64,000 bases of DNA from Trichopria drosophilae (taxonomy: Eukaryota > Arthropoda > Insecta > Hymenoptera > Diapriidae). The translations under genes and the position numbers were made by a program. The notes under the pieces were generated by a model. The model made no database searches, had not been told where the DNA came from, and was given only the letters and a program-made list of their open reading frames with translations. Below, piece after piece: positions 21,601 to 34,062 of this stretch; position 1 is the first letter of the stretch, and each line of letters starts with the position of its first letter. Location: NCBI GenBank assembly GCA_030407085.1, contig CM059582.1:88464001-88528000 (forward strand). The letters run 5' to 3'.

Positions 21601-22304
21601 GGTGGAGGAGTGGGGGGTTTTTACGTCTGGCTATCGGTACCCCTATACTACTCAGTATATTAAAAAAAGAATAAATAACATACAGAAAGAACAAACTGAT
21701 CAACAAGATGTTCACCATAACGAAGGTATATACAGGGTGTCCCATTTTAAACGCTCACCCGAAATATTTTGAAAAGTAATTGTTTTAGATAAAAATGTTT
21801 CAAACAAAAGTTGTTCAGCACAACGGGGACAATCGTTGTTCGTTACTGGTTTTGACCTTTAGGTCAATGGTCAAGGTTATTTAAAGGTGACATTGATTTT
21901 TTTAAATGGAAAGTCCTATTTTTGACACCGTATTCGGAAAGAGCGGAAAATTTTACGTCGAAATATGATATAACCGATATTTGGGCCAACGTCATTTCAA
22001 AGTGAAACTTACATGTTCCGAAACGGCGAAATATCTCAGCGGGACTACATTTTTGGGGAAAATGTTTCAGACAAAAGTTTAAGGATTTTTCCCTGTCTAT
22101 TTAATGGTACCATCGTATTTTACCTTGAATATGACCTTTAAGGTTATTTCAAGGTCAAGTGTATTTTTTTAAATAGGAAACACTATTTTTGACGCCGGAT
22201 TAGGGAACATCGGGAAATTTTACACCCAAAATGGTACTTCATAATTTGCTGATGTGATCTTCAGAAGGTCAAATGTTGAATCGTTTGGAAGCGGTTTGTT
22301 GTAA

Positions 22305-22967
22305 CTGTTCATGCAGTTGGTTCATGGTTTGGTACCGAATGACTACCCTCGGCGTGTACAATTCTGTAATTGGATGCAAGCCCAAATTGATGCAGATCCG
22401 ACTTTTGTGGAAAAAGTGCTTTTTAGTGATGAATGCACTTTCACAAATAGAGGAAGCGTTAATCGACATAACATGCACTACTATTCCGACGTCAATCCTC
22501 ACTGGTATCGTCATCAGGAATTTCAACGTCAGTGGTGTACGGGAGATACGGTTATAGGTCCGTAATTATTTGAAGATCATTTAAATGGTACAAATTATTT
22601 AAATTTTTTGCGCACAGAACTGCCTGGTCTTCTGGAGAATGTACCCGTTAATGCACGACCAGGTATTTGGTTCCAGCAGGATGGGGCACCGGCACACCGT
22701 TCTCGTCAGGTAACAGCTTTCCTTAATGAGCAATTTCAAAACAGATGGATTGGCATTGGAAGCACAATTTGCGTATGGCCACCGCGTTCGCCAGATTTAA
22801 CACCTCTAGATTACTTTCTATGGGGCTTCGTGAAAGACCGCGTTTTCTCCACAGATCGAACAACCATAGAAAACATGAAAGATCGCATCCGAAATGCATT
22901 ACAAGAAATTTCTCCTGAAGTACTTCGGAGTGTAAGAGCATTTTTCCAAATGCGACTTACATAATGC
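22305..22967 (+). pseudogene. mariner-type DDD transposase, C-terminal half, interrupted
   Basis: One frame carries the three catalytic regions: KVLFSDECTFTNRG (first Asp), GIWFQQDGAPAHRSRQ (second Asp) and WPPRSPDLTPLDYFLWG (third Asp, about 42 residues later). A TAA at 22563-22565 interrupts it between the first and second. The N-terminal helix-turn-helix region is absent; the left inverted repeat runs right up to the remaining coding part. The long second-to-third Asp spacing separates it from classic DD34D mariners. Confidence 0.85.
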
Positions 22968-23055
22968 ATAAAGTTTAACGCAGGGGTATTTGAACATTTG
23001 CGTTAAATTGCTGATATGCAATGCCCTCTGTTCTTAGTATTTTCTTAATCTTTAC

Positions 23056-23092
23056 ACACACACACACACACACACACGCACGCACGCACGCA
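23056..23092. repeat. (CA)n microsatellite
   Basis: CACACA... turning into CGCACGCACG within the mariner-type element. Confidence 0.9.
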
Positions 23093-24343
23093 CAAGCACA
23101 AACAGGTGACGGCAAGGGGAACCACCTGATCAAAGCACCCCGAAGGCATGCAAATCTGACTGTGCGACCTCCGCGGGATGCATGTTGGATTACACTAACG
23201 CCAGCGGTATTCCGACTTCTCGAATTAAACGCATTTCATCCCGGATTGGTATTCGCATTAACCTTAAAATTGTCTTCAATGTGAAAATCGTAACCGTTCG
23301 TCGGCACCAGAGCCTACTCAAGTATATAAAGTAAATCTAAAACACAGTGGGATTTGCGACGAAAGTAAGGTTTTCTAGTTAAAAAAAGGACATCGCTTAA
23401 ACCTACAATTGACCTTGGAAATTGCACTCAAGGTCAACATGGTAAAAGTTGAGCACCAAGTCCTACTCAAGCACCTGTTTGTTCATAAATCCACAGTTAA
23501 AACAAACCGCTTCCAAACGATTCAACATTTGACCTTCTGAAGATCACATCAGCAAATTATAAAGTACCATTTTGGGCGTAAAATTTCCCGATGTTCCCTA
23601 ATCCGGTGTAAAAAATAGTGGTTCCCATTTAAAAAAATACACTTGACCTTGAAATAACCTTAAAGGTCATATTCAAGATCAAACACGATGGTACCATTAA
23701 ATAGACAGGGAAAAAGTCCTTAAACTTTTGTCGGAAACATTTTCCCCAAAAATGTAGTCCCGCTGATATATTTCGCCGTTTCGGAACATATAAGTTTCAC
23801 CTTGAAATGACCTTGGCCGAAATATCGGTCATATCATATTCCGACGTAAAATTTCCCACTCTTTCCGAATCCGGTGTCAAAAATAGGACTTTCCATTTAA
23901 AAAAATCAATGTCACCTTCAATTAATCTTGTCCATTGACCTGAAGGTCAAAACCAGTAATATACAACGATTGCCCCATTTGTGCTGAACAACTTTTGTTT
24001 CAAACATTTCTCTCTAAAACATTTATTTTTCAAAATATTTCGGGTGAGCCTTTAAAATGGGACACCCTGTATATACCGGTACCTTATGTAGACAAATTCT
24101 TTAAAAAAACGAAAAAAGATCTATGACTTCATGGTTTAACTATTTTACACACAACAAATAACAATTTCAGCAACTTAATACGAAAAGGAAAGAGTACAAC
24201 GAATCATATGTATAAAAATAATACTGTTTATAAATTATCCTGCGAAGAGTGTAATGCAACATATGTGGGAGAAACGAAACGTCAGCTAATCACCAGAATT
24301 TTGGAACATAAAAACAACATTAACAGAACCAACCATTCGGCGC

Positions 24344-26944
24344 CCGCATAAATTTTTTCAAAATTTTTTATTGCGTTATCACAACGATACAGACGGTACG
24401 GATCGATCGAATATAAGAATTTTTCAACAAGCAGGATCTCTACATTATCTTATGTAACGATTATCGCATATGTATTGATCCAAATGGCATCACAGTGCTT
24501 TCTCGGAGGATTTTAGGGTCGCTGATCACGATTCCGATGTCAAAATTGCATTTTCACACCCTGGGTGAACCCGGCTGAGGGAGGAATTTATATCTGCTCA
24601 TATAAATCGATTCAAATCGCTCTACCATGCCTATTTAAGGCTTTTGGAGGTCGCTGATCACGATTCCGATGTAACAATTGTATTGTTACTTCTTCGGTAA
24701 ACCCAACTGAGGGGAGAATTTATATTATCTCAAATATTTTGATTCAAATTATTCTATGCTGCTTATTTTAAAGAGTTTCTAATAAACCTGCCGGCATCTA
24801 AATTTAAATAAGATGGCGCACATGTTCTTAAGAAATAAATTGATAATTTGTAAACCTACATAAGGTAGCGCAAAAAATAAGCATATAATAATCTAATTCA
24901 TCAAAGTAATTTTTTAAATGAAATTTTCTTGAAATGAATGTAACCTTAATTACGTCGATACAGAATTATGGTCTGGACGAAGTATTTAATTTGGTCACTT
25001 CCCGTCAAAAATTTTCCCTACAGTTTTTCATCAAATGTGGACGTTCTGACCCCATAGAACCAAAAAATGCAATAAAAATTTGTTGGTATATTACTTTACT
25101 TTCAATAACATATTTACTGAATGTTGCAATGATTTCGTTTTACTGAAAGCAAACAGTTAAAATTCACTGCATGTACGAGTTTACAATTCCACTTTTAGCT
25201 GCGGTGATGATATCACTGTATTACAGTGCAATCTCATTTCAAGGGATTTAGAGTGTATTTTTACTGAGTTTTCACTTAATCCTTTGAGGCACGAATTTTT
25301 CCTGTCATCCAAATGGCTTGAAGTTTGTTACTCGGGGGTTTTCGGGGTCGCCGATTATGAATCCCTTGTCATATTTTCACAATTAAAAATAACGGAATTT
25401 TATATTGATTTACAATTATAAAAAGATTTTTAAATCGATTCTGATTATAATTTACTAATTAACGTAAAATGTACTCATTGTTATCAATACACTGAGTTTT
25501 ACCAATTTATTGATTTTTCAAATTTCCCGGAAGAAAATGATTTAGATCCGAATCAGATCAAATCAATATCTGAACAGATGGATTGGATCTGAATGTATCT
25601 CATCAGATACGAATTGGATGAGATCGGGTCTAATTTGATCTGATCCAGATTCAAACCATTTTTTCCCAGGATAATACTTAATTTTGAAATGTATATTTAA
25701 AAATAATGTTCATATTTTTAGACTTATTTCTTTTTTTTGAATATTTTTACAGACTTTCAAACCGATTTAATGTTTTACAATTTACTCATTTTTAAAATAG
25801 ACTTTATTAAATTGTTTATATAAATTTTTAATACATTTTTCAATAATTTACTGAGTTTTAATGAGTTTTCTAATCTTTACAAATTTATCAATTTTTGTAT
25901 CAATGTAATGATTTTTATTGATTTGTTGATTTTTAAAATAGATTATAATAATGTTACAAGAAATTTAAAAATGGATTCACTGGATTTTAGATAGATTTCC
26001 AGTTTTCAAACGATTTTACAATTAATTCTCGAATCACAGAAACAAGATTTATTGCAAGTGGTTAGTGATCATCGACAAAAAGTATCTAATTGTAACAAAC
26101 GTACGTTGAAAAAAAATTACAAAGAAACGTTAAAGAAACAAATGCATCAAATGTGTCAACTTTAGTTACACTTTTGTCAAATCTTTGTTATAAATTAGTA
26201 GAATATAGGGGAGAGTCGCAATCATGGTTCTATGGGGTCAGAACGTCCACATTTGATGAAACACTATAGGGAAAATTTTTGACGGGAAGTGACCAAATTA
26301 AATACTTCGTCCAGACCGTAGGTCTGTGTCGAAGTAATTAAGGTTACATTCATTTCAAGAAAATTTCATTTAAAAAATTACTTTGATGAATTAGATTATT
26401 ATATGCTTATTTTTTGCGCTACCTTATGTAGGTTTACAAATTATCAATTTATTTCTTAAGAACATGTGCGCCATCTTATTTAAATTTAGATGTCGGCAGG
26501 TTTATTAGAAACTCTTTAAAATAAGCAGCATAGAATAATTTGAATCAAAATATTTGAGATAATATAAATTCTCCCCTCAGTTGGGTTTACCGAAGAAGTA
26601 ACAATGCAGTTTTGTCATCGGAATCGTGATCAGCGACCTCCAAAAGCCCTAAATAGGCATGGTAGAGCGATTTGAATCGATTTATTTGAGCAGATATAAA
26701 TTCCCCCCTCAGCCGGGTTCACCCAGGGTGTGAAAATGCAATTTCGACATCGGAATCATGATCAGCGACCCCGACAAATCCCCGCGAAAACACTATGATG
26801 CCATCTGGATCAATACATATGCGATAATCCTTACATAAAATAATGTGGAGACCCTGCTTGTTGAAAACTTCTTATATTTGATCGATCCGTACCGTCTGTA
26901 TCGTTGTGAAAACGCAATAAAAAATGTTGAAAAAATTTATGCGG
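24344..26944. mobile_element. 2.6-kb foldback/inverted-repeat DNA element, non-autonomous
   Basis: Left arm 24344-25061 and right arm 26226-26944 are inverted copies of about 718 bp. Shared landmarks include GATACAGACGGTACGGATCG, CAACAAGCAGG, CTACATAAGGTAGCGC and GGACGTTCTGACCCCATAG. The arms contain two or more copies of the GGTCGCTGATCACGATTCCGATGT module seen elsewhere in the window. The 1.16-kb core is AT-rich without coding capacity and holds another module copy near 25330-25370. No transposase was found, and target duplications are not clear. Confidence 0.85.
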
Positions 26945-28317
<1,373 letters not shown>

Positions 28318-28847
28318 GTTTTATTTATTTATTTATTTATTTATTACCACTTAAACGGGCAAAATTCCCTTTATACAGATATAAAATAAAACGTCTGTCT
28401 ATCAGTACATATAAAAATATAATAATAATAAATGACATATGAATATAAAATAAGACTTGGATAAGCGCAAAATTTTGTGTTAGACGGCATGTTGCACAAA
28501 ATAACGTATCGATGTTTTAAATGACCCTATAGAATCAGAGTTTCTAATGTCGGCTGGAACACAATTCCATGAGCGGCGTATACGATCGAAAGGCAAATGA
28601 AAACAGTAATTTGATGAATTGTAGAACTCTTGTAAAACTGGCGGAACACCAAAGTTGAAGAAAAATGAATTTGGCGATGCGAAAATAAATTACTAACGTC
28701 ACCACAATCCAGTCAACCATGGGTAATTTTAAAAACCAGGAGATGATCATCATATGCATGAAGTTGTCGAATGGATAATAAATCAAATTTACGCATAATT
28801 GGCTCGTAATTGTGATCCAGGAAACTCATGGGTTCGCAGGTTTTAAA

Positions 28848-30918
28848 TTACACATATCTTAAAATTCTATGCTGAACTGTCTCAATCTGATTAAACATGG
28901 TGAGAGTATACGGGGACCAAATAACCGAGGCATATGTAAGAACAAGTAATACTAACATTTTGTATAAATATAACATTGTTTCTGGCTTACGAAAGTCATA
29001 TGTGACCCTTTTAATAAAACCTAATAAACGCAATGCTTTAATAATAATATTATTCAAATGCCCGGAGAAAGACAGTGAGTTATCGAAAAGAACACCTAAA
29101 TCAGAGGCAGAGTCCACTCTGGCTAACGGAATATTATTAATAGTCAAATTTAATAAACGATCTTTTTCTGTGAAATGTCATTACATTACATTTATGCAAA
29201 TTAAGAGATAAGTCATTCTTGACGGACCTATTCACCAGATTATCGATATCCACTCGAAGTTTCGAGCAATCCAAAACAGTGTTAGCTTCAAAAAATAATT
29301 TAACGTCATCTGCATAAATTAAACATCCAGCTGATCGAATGCAACCTGGCAGGTCATTAATAAAAAGCGTGAATAATATGGGACCAAGGTGAGAGCCTTG
29401 AGGAACCCCAGATGTTAGAGTCACAGCATTAGACGTAGATTCAGACAATCTTACCATTTGAACTTGATCAACCAAATATGACTTAATCCATGAAAAGATC
29501 ATACCCCTAATTCCATATCTTCTGTAGCAAGTGACCATGATTCACAGTATCCAAAGCTTTCCAAAAGTCAAAATAAATCGTATCAACTTGAGATTGATGT
29601 TTAACCACTTCAATGGTAATGGATCATATATGTACAAAAAAAATTATTGACAAACGTGGTAATGGATCATATGTGTACATTTTGCAATAACTTTTACAAT
29701 TCTTAATGAATTTGCATGAAACTTCGTAGACCAAGATATTTTGGGTCGCTGAATCCGAATCTGTCGTCAAAATGAGAAAATCCAAAATGGCGGATCCAAT
29801 ATGGCGGCTGTAAATTTGCTACATTTATTAAAATGTGCGGCGCACATTTTTCTTTATACGGAAAACAGCTGAAAATTGTTACTCGAAGATTTTCGGGGTC
29901 GCTGATTACGAATCTGAAGTTAGATTTTGAAAATTCAAAATGGCGGATCCAAGATGGCCGACCGAAATGCGAAAAATTACCCAAACTTTATGAAACTGGT
30001 TCTCGGGGGTTTTCGGGGCCGCTAATTATAAATCTGAAATCAGATTTTGAAAATTCAAATTGTCGGTTCCAAGATGGCCGACATAAATGTAAAAAATTTA
30101 CTTGATTTTCATGAAAGTTGGTACTCGGAAATTTTTTGGGTCGCTGATTACGAATTTGAAGTCAGATTTTGTAAATTCAAAATGGTGGATCCAAGATGGC
30201 CGACATAAATGTGAAATATTACTTGATTTTTTAAATGATTAATTAAAAGTTAAATGATATATTTTAGGAAAAAATGGAACCCGTGTTTCACCGTTTTTCG
30301 ATATCTTAAGTACAGGGCTGTACCACTTCTGGCACTTTTTTTTTAAACAGCTACCACTGAAGTGGTTAAATGATGAATTAATATAGTCACTAAACAATAG
30401 AAGATTAGATGCAGTGGAGCGACCACGAACATACCCATGCTGCTCCTTAACAATAAACCTGGAGAAAAAATTGAAAAATGTTTAGCCATAAGGGCATCGA
30501 ATATTTTAGAAAATCAACTCAAAATTGTAATGGGCCTATAGTTAGATATATCTTGCCTATTATCGGTCTTAAAAATAGGATGTATATATGCGGACTTCTA
30601 CTGATTAGGAAATAAACCTACACCACCTACACTGAGAGATTTATTTAAAAGAACCAGCAAAGGCCGGAGTAGCGCTGATCCACACCTCTTTACGAAATAC
30701 GGTGGAATCTGATCCGGACCAGAATTTATACTATCATCCAACGAGGTTAATATAATATTTAGTTCATCCTCCGTTATTTGGATAGAATACGTACTTATGT
30801 CGCAAACAAATGAATTTAAACAGGGCGGGGAAGAGATTTTATAAATGGAAGAAAAATATCCAGAAAACAGTTCAGCAATACTATCACTGTCATATGCTAA
30901 TTTATCGGCCCAAAACAT
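28848..30918 (-). pseudogene. LINE reverse transcriptase, broken
   Basis: Recognisable RT blocks on the minus strand: ILTSLDDSINSGPDQIPPYF (about 30760), the QHGYVRGRSTASNL block (about 30445-30405), IYFDFWKALDTVNHG (first catalytic Asp region, about 29580-29540), TSGVPQGSHLGPILFTLFIN (about 29430-29370), catalytic LIYADDVKLF (about 29320) and the thumb (SDLGVLFDNSLSFSGHL..., about 29110). A frame change lies near 29140-29150 and stops near 29520, and a DNA element is inserted between the second and third blocks. Confidence 0.85.
29601..30369. mobile_element. piggyBac-like non-autonomous element in the LINE (TTAA duplication)
   Basis: TTAA at 29601-29604 and 30366-30369 flank a 761-bp element. 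Its ends are CCACTTCAATGGTA and the inverse TACCACTGAAGTGG (one mismatch in 14). TTAA duplication with CC-starting inverted repeats is characteristic of piggyBac elements. The interior holds three or more copies of the GGGTCGCTGATTACGAATCTG / AATTCAAAATGGCGGATCC module. Removing the element restores continuity of the LINE RT frame at this point, which supports the borders. No transposase. Confidence 0.8.
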
Positions 30919-31011
30919 ATTACTAGGTAAACCGGTACTCTTTTTGGAACTGTTAACGTATTGTCAAAAAGACTTTATGTCTTTAGGAATGGCCGTTTCG
31001 ATACCACATAT

Positions 31012-32204
31012 ATGAGTAATTCCGCGATACTTTTAATATTTGGCATTTAAAAAAAATTATTTTTTTTTACTTGCACCCACATGTAAAGTTATTTTTCTGA
31101 TTTCAGGTAATACGAAGAGCAAAAATTTGATGGTGCCAACATTTTTTTAAAAACGCACATTTTGTAGGAGCAACTTTAGAATTTTGAACAAAATAATTTT
31201 ATTATCCATTTTCAAAACTTTGTTGAATCTGTAATTCTTAATCGATTTGATCAGTTCGGGGACTTTTGCCTATTGAAGATAAAAAATAATTATTTGTACA
31301 TGTAAATCTAAAAATATGAAACATGGAGATATAGCGCCGTACAGTAATTACCGAAAATAAAATAAATAAATAAAAAAAAAATAAATAAAAAAATAAAATA
31401 AAACTTTTTTGTTCAGTCTTTTTTTTCAGATAGGTGCAAATAATATTGACTTGAGACTAGTGATACACGCTTAGAAATATACCAAACAAAAAACAGCAAT
31501 AGGTTTTGGGGATTTTCAAACTGTACAGAAAGTGTGCCAGTAAAAACTAATTATTTTCAAAGCCTCGTCTTTTTTTTCGGTAGAGTGGCACGGTAATGTA
31601 AAAAGAGTGGTTTGAACCGTTTTTATGTAAGGAATACACTCATGCTTTACTTTTTTTGAAATCTCGAAACGCACTTTTTCCAAACGATGAAATGTAAAAA
31701 AATTTTTTCTTTATGAAAATTTAGTTTCTTTTATTTTTGTTTTTATATTTCATTTCAGGAGGCAGGCACCTTCTTAAAAATGACATGGGTTGAAAGTACA
31801 ATATCAAATGATAGTACAGAAAAATTTGTGCGGTCTTTCATAAACAAGCACATTTTATTTTTTGGTCGAAAGAAAAGAAATATAGGACAGTAACCTCTTG
31901 AAAATGAACGCAAGTCGTTCGAAACGTCGAGGAAAATCAACAGCAACCAACTTTGTAGGACAAAGCCGAACCCTTATTAATATTTTTATGAAATATAGGA
32001 CAGTTTCCTGTACAAATCTTTAAATATGACGTATTTCAATTTTTTTCACCCAAAACTAATTATTCTCCATCCACCAAAACTATTGTATGATATTTTCCGA
32101 CATTTAATTCATATCAAAAAAATTTTTTTGTTTATCAATTGTATTAAATTCGTCTTGTAAATATACAGTTTCCTAAATATTAAAAGTATCGCGGAATTAC
32201 TCAT
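31012..32204. mobile_element. 1.2-kb TIR element inserted in the LINE, non-autonomous
   Basis: ATGAGTAATTCCGCGATACT (31012-) and its inverse ending at 32204 form about 28-bp terminal inverted repeats (TTTTAATAT shared after them). LINE endonuclease/RT linker sequence lies on both sides. The interior is A/T-rich with a (AAAT)n tract near 31355-31400 and no ORF. The flanks show ATAT on both sides, so the target duplication is short. Superfamily not assigned. At 31890-31930 it contains GAACGCAAGTCGTTCGAAAC, a hairpin followed by GAAAC. Confidence 0.75.
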
Positions 32205-32870
32205 ATGCTGTTTATACGCTAATCGCGACAATCAAATGCATTTCGCACGCAGACGCTTAAATTCGATATAATGATTAATAAGAAGGGAGCACTTCCATTT
32301 AATATGCGCCATTTTTATCTTTAATACATTGTTTAAGTTCAAAGACTACAATTTAAGATAAGTGCTCATTATGTCCTTCTTATGTGGTATGAAAGAATTA
32401 ATTGTCGAATATAATACGTTGTAAAATTTATTAAGGGTGATATCTATATCAGAATCAGAAAACAGTCGGTCCCAGCCTACGTTTACAACAGTGCGATTAA
32501 TGCTTTCATTATCGCCACGGTAAAAATCAAACATTAATGTACGATTCGGTAAATCTCAATATTCAGATGTAAATATTTCGAAAAACGCTGCATCATGATG
32601 ATCATCCAGTGGCAACAAATTATCTTGATAATGAAGATTTCGCACACATGAGCTAGATGCAAACAGTAAGTCCAGAGTATTTCGACAACTGTACAATATT
32701 TGTAGGTCCCTGAGTACCCGCAGAAAGAGTTAGGGAATTTACTGAAACATCACCTGTCACATTGTCCTCGTTGGATATTTTGGATCCGGGGATGTTCGAT
32801 GACAGACTAATTAAATGCACGTTTTTAGGCTTTGACGTGTCTGGACTACTGTTTACTATTGAGAAGGTTT
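32204..32870 (-). pseudogene. LINE endonuclease C-terminus and linker, broken
   Basis: On the minus strand near 32690-32570 one frame reads LDLLFASSSCVRNLHYQDNL and then LPLDDHHDAAFFEIF, the C-terminal strand and DH(H/D) region of LINE endonucleases in altered form. The linker (MFDFYRGDNESINRTVVNVG region, 32534-32346) follows. Stops separate the parts. Confidence 0.6.
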
Positions 32871-32911
32871 AGCGATCAATGTTCTGCTGTGCCATCACTA
32901 GCACACACTTC

Positions 32912-33352
32912 CTCAGTCTTAGTCCGCCCGAACTAAACGTCGCGAAGGTCCCGAGTTCGAATCCCCTTCCGTGCAATTTTCTCTGTTTATGTCCAGTGTG
33001 GAATAATCGGGGAACCTTGCTGGGCGAAGGTACGAATTTGGTACCGCTGCCGACCCCCGTCGACAGTTATCGGCATCGTCAGCGTCTTATCCGCGGTCGG
33101 TACGTCGTGGGTCTTATCTCGGACAAAGATGGGATAAGCCCCGCGTCGTACTCGCTAAGGCAGAGACCGCCGAATCAGCTGGTGGTACCGATATTGGGGT
33201 ACGGGGACTGGCTCTGGGTGGGTGTTGTGTTGTATCTGCCTAGTTCTGTCATGTACTGTTCTGTCTTTGTCCTGTACCTCTCCAGCCGAGATCCGACCCG
33301 CAAATAGACGATTAAATGTCATTAACGCTGGGGAAAATAACCTGTCCTTTGA
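32912..33352 (+). mobile_element. tRNA-derived SINE, second copy, 5' end degraded
   Basis: Same family as 13821-14292 but on the plus strand. It has shared TCAGTCTTAGTCCGCCCGAA, B box GTTCGAATCC at 32955-32964, GATGGGATAAGCCCCGCGTC, TACTCGCTAAGGCAGAG and an end at CCTGTCCTTTG. The first roughly 30 bases of the tRNA head are not recognisable. It lies inside the LINE between the PHD-like and endonuclease parts. Identity to the other copy looks like 85-90 percent by eye. Confidence 0.85.
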
Positions 33353-33599
33353 CTGTCGTTTACAGATTTTAACGAGGTCTGTTTATTTAAAATAAATTTA
33401 TGTCGAAGAATTTGAATCACTAAAACGTCTCCAACACTCACAGGAACACCTTTATGCGTATTAATACACTTCATACAAAATAGACTTCTTTTTCGCCACA
33501 AACGAAAATATGTCTTTTTGATGGCTGAGAATCACAATCAGAATGTAAACAGGTTTAACAAACACTGCAGTTACCTGAATAATTAAAAATTTTCTTGAG

Positions 33600-34062
33600 G
33601 CATTCCCCATATATAATGGTTTTCCTACAAAGTGCGGTGGAATCCGAATTTATTCTGTGTGTGCATAAACATCTAGCTATTTGAGAAAATGCTTTGTTAC
33701 CCCTGATGGAGAATCCGATTGAATCGTAGACTTAATCATTTTCCGCTTCAAGGAAATGTTCATCTCTCAATCAAAACTGTGCGGATGAACATTTGTTAAA
33801 ATAATAAATAAACCAAGCATACAACAGTAGGGAAGGCAGCAATCAATCACTGGTTATTAAAAAAACAAAAAGATGAAACACCCTTACAATTTAAAACTGT
33901 AGAACGAAAACAGTCACAGTTATTATGACTATGCTATATAAATATTCGCTAATATACGTCAATGTGTCGAGCTCCACAAGCTAAACACACTTCACACCAA
34001 TATAATGCAGCAGTAAACAAAACACAGGAAGACCAAATAACGGAATATTCCAAATGTCTCAC
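33600..34062. other. no gene recognised
   Basis: AT-rich; possibly the 5' part of the LINE, but no readable frame. Confidence 0.35.

Larger units (their letters stand above)
21731..24071. mobile_element. mariner/Tc1-superfamily element with about 570-bp inverted repeats
   Basis: It begins TACAGGGTGTCCCATTTTAA and ends in the inverse; the junction bases TATA on both sides fit a TA target. The inverted repeats run 21731-22300 and 23500-24071 and remain mostly alignable by eye. Between them lie the 3' half of a transposase gene and a (CA)n tract. It is inserted within the Penelope fragment. The element is probably inactive because its transposase is interrupted and lacks its DNA-binding part. 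Confidence 0.85.
21605..24347 (+). mobile_element. Penelope-like element fragment, split by a mariner-type insertion
   Basis: Before the insertion (about 21628-21730) the frame reads a basic linker (YIKKRINNIQKEQTDQQ). After it (24072-24345) the sequence continues with PYVDKFFKKTKK and then a GIY-YIG-like endonuclease segment, VYKLSCEECNATYVGETKRQ followed by LITRILEHKNN. This order, RT C-terminus then a GIY-YIG domain with a Cys pair, is the Penelope signature. The RT core is not present, and a TGA interrupts the part after the insertion near 24113. The fragment ends at the border of the next inverted-repeat element (24344). Confidence 0.7.
28318..33600 (-). mobile_element. non-LTR retrotransposon (CR1/jockey-like LINE), multiply interrupted
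   Basis: Read from right to left: a PHD-like cysteine/histidine segment near 33580-33420, an apurinic-type endonuclease C-terminus near 32700-32560, the RT N-terminus (30918-30598), the RT palm and the thumb, ending in a (TAAA)n tail (28347-28318 as TTTA repeats on the plus strand). The coding parts carry several stops and frame changes. Three later insertions split it: a piggyBac-like element at 29605-30365, a TIR element at 31012-32204 and a SINE at 32912-33352. Without these it would be about 2.9 kb, so much of the endonuclease is also missing. Confidence 0.8.

Noticed and set aside
22273..22557. 94-codon plus-strand ORF overlapping the mariner transposase
   Set aside because: It is out of frame with the catalytic motifs SDE, QQD and SPDL, which lie in the neighbouring frame.
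32940..32970. tRNA gene suggested by GTTCGAATCC and tRNA-like head
   Set aside because: No complete cloverleaf; the box belongs to SINE copies here and at 14.2 kb.
32879..33307. 142-codon ORF on the plus strand
   Set aside because: It coincides with the tRNA-derived SINE; the same sequence is untranslated in the other copy.
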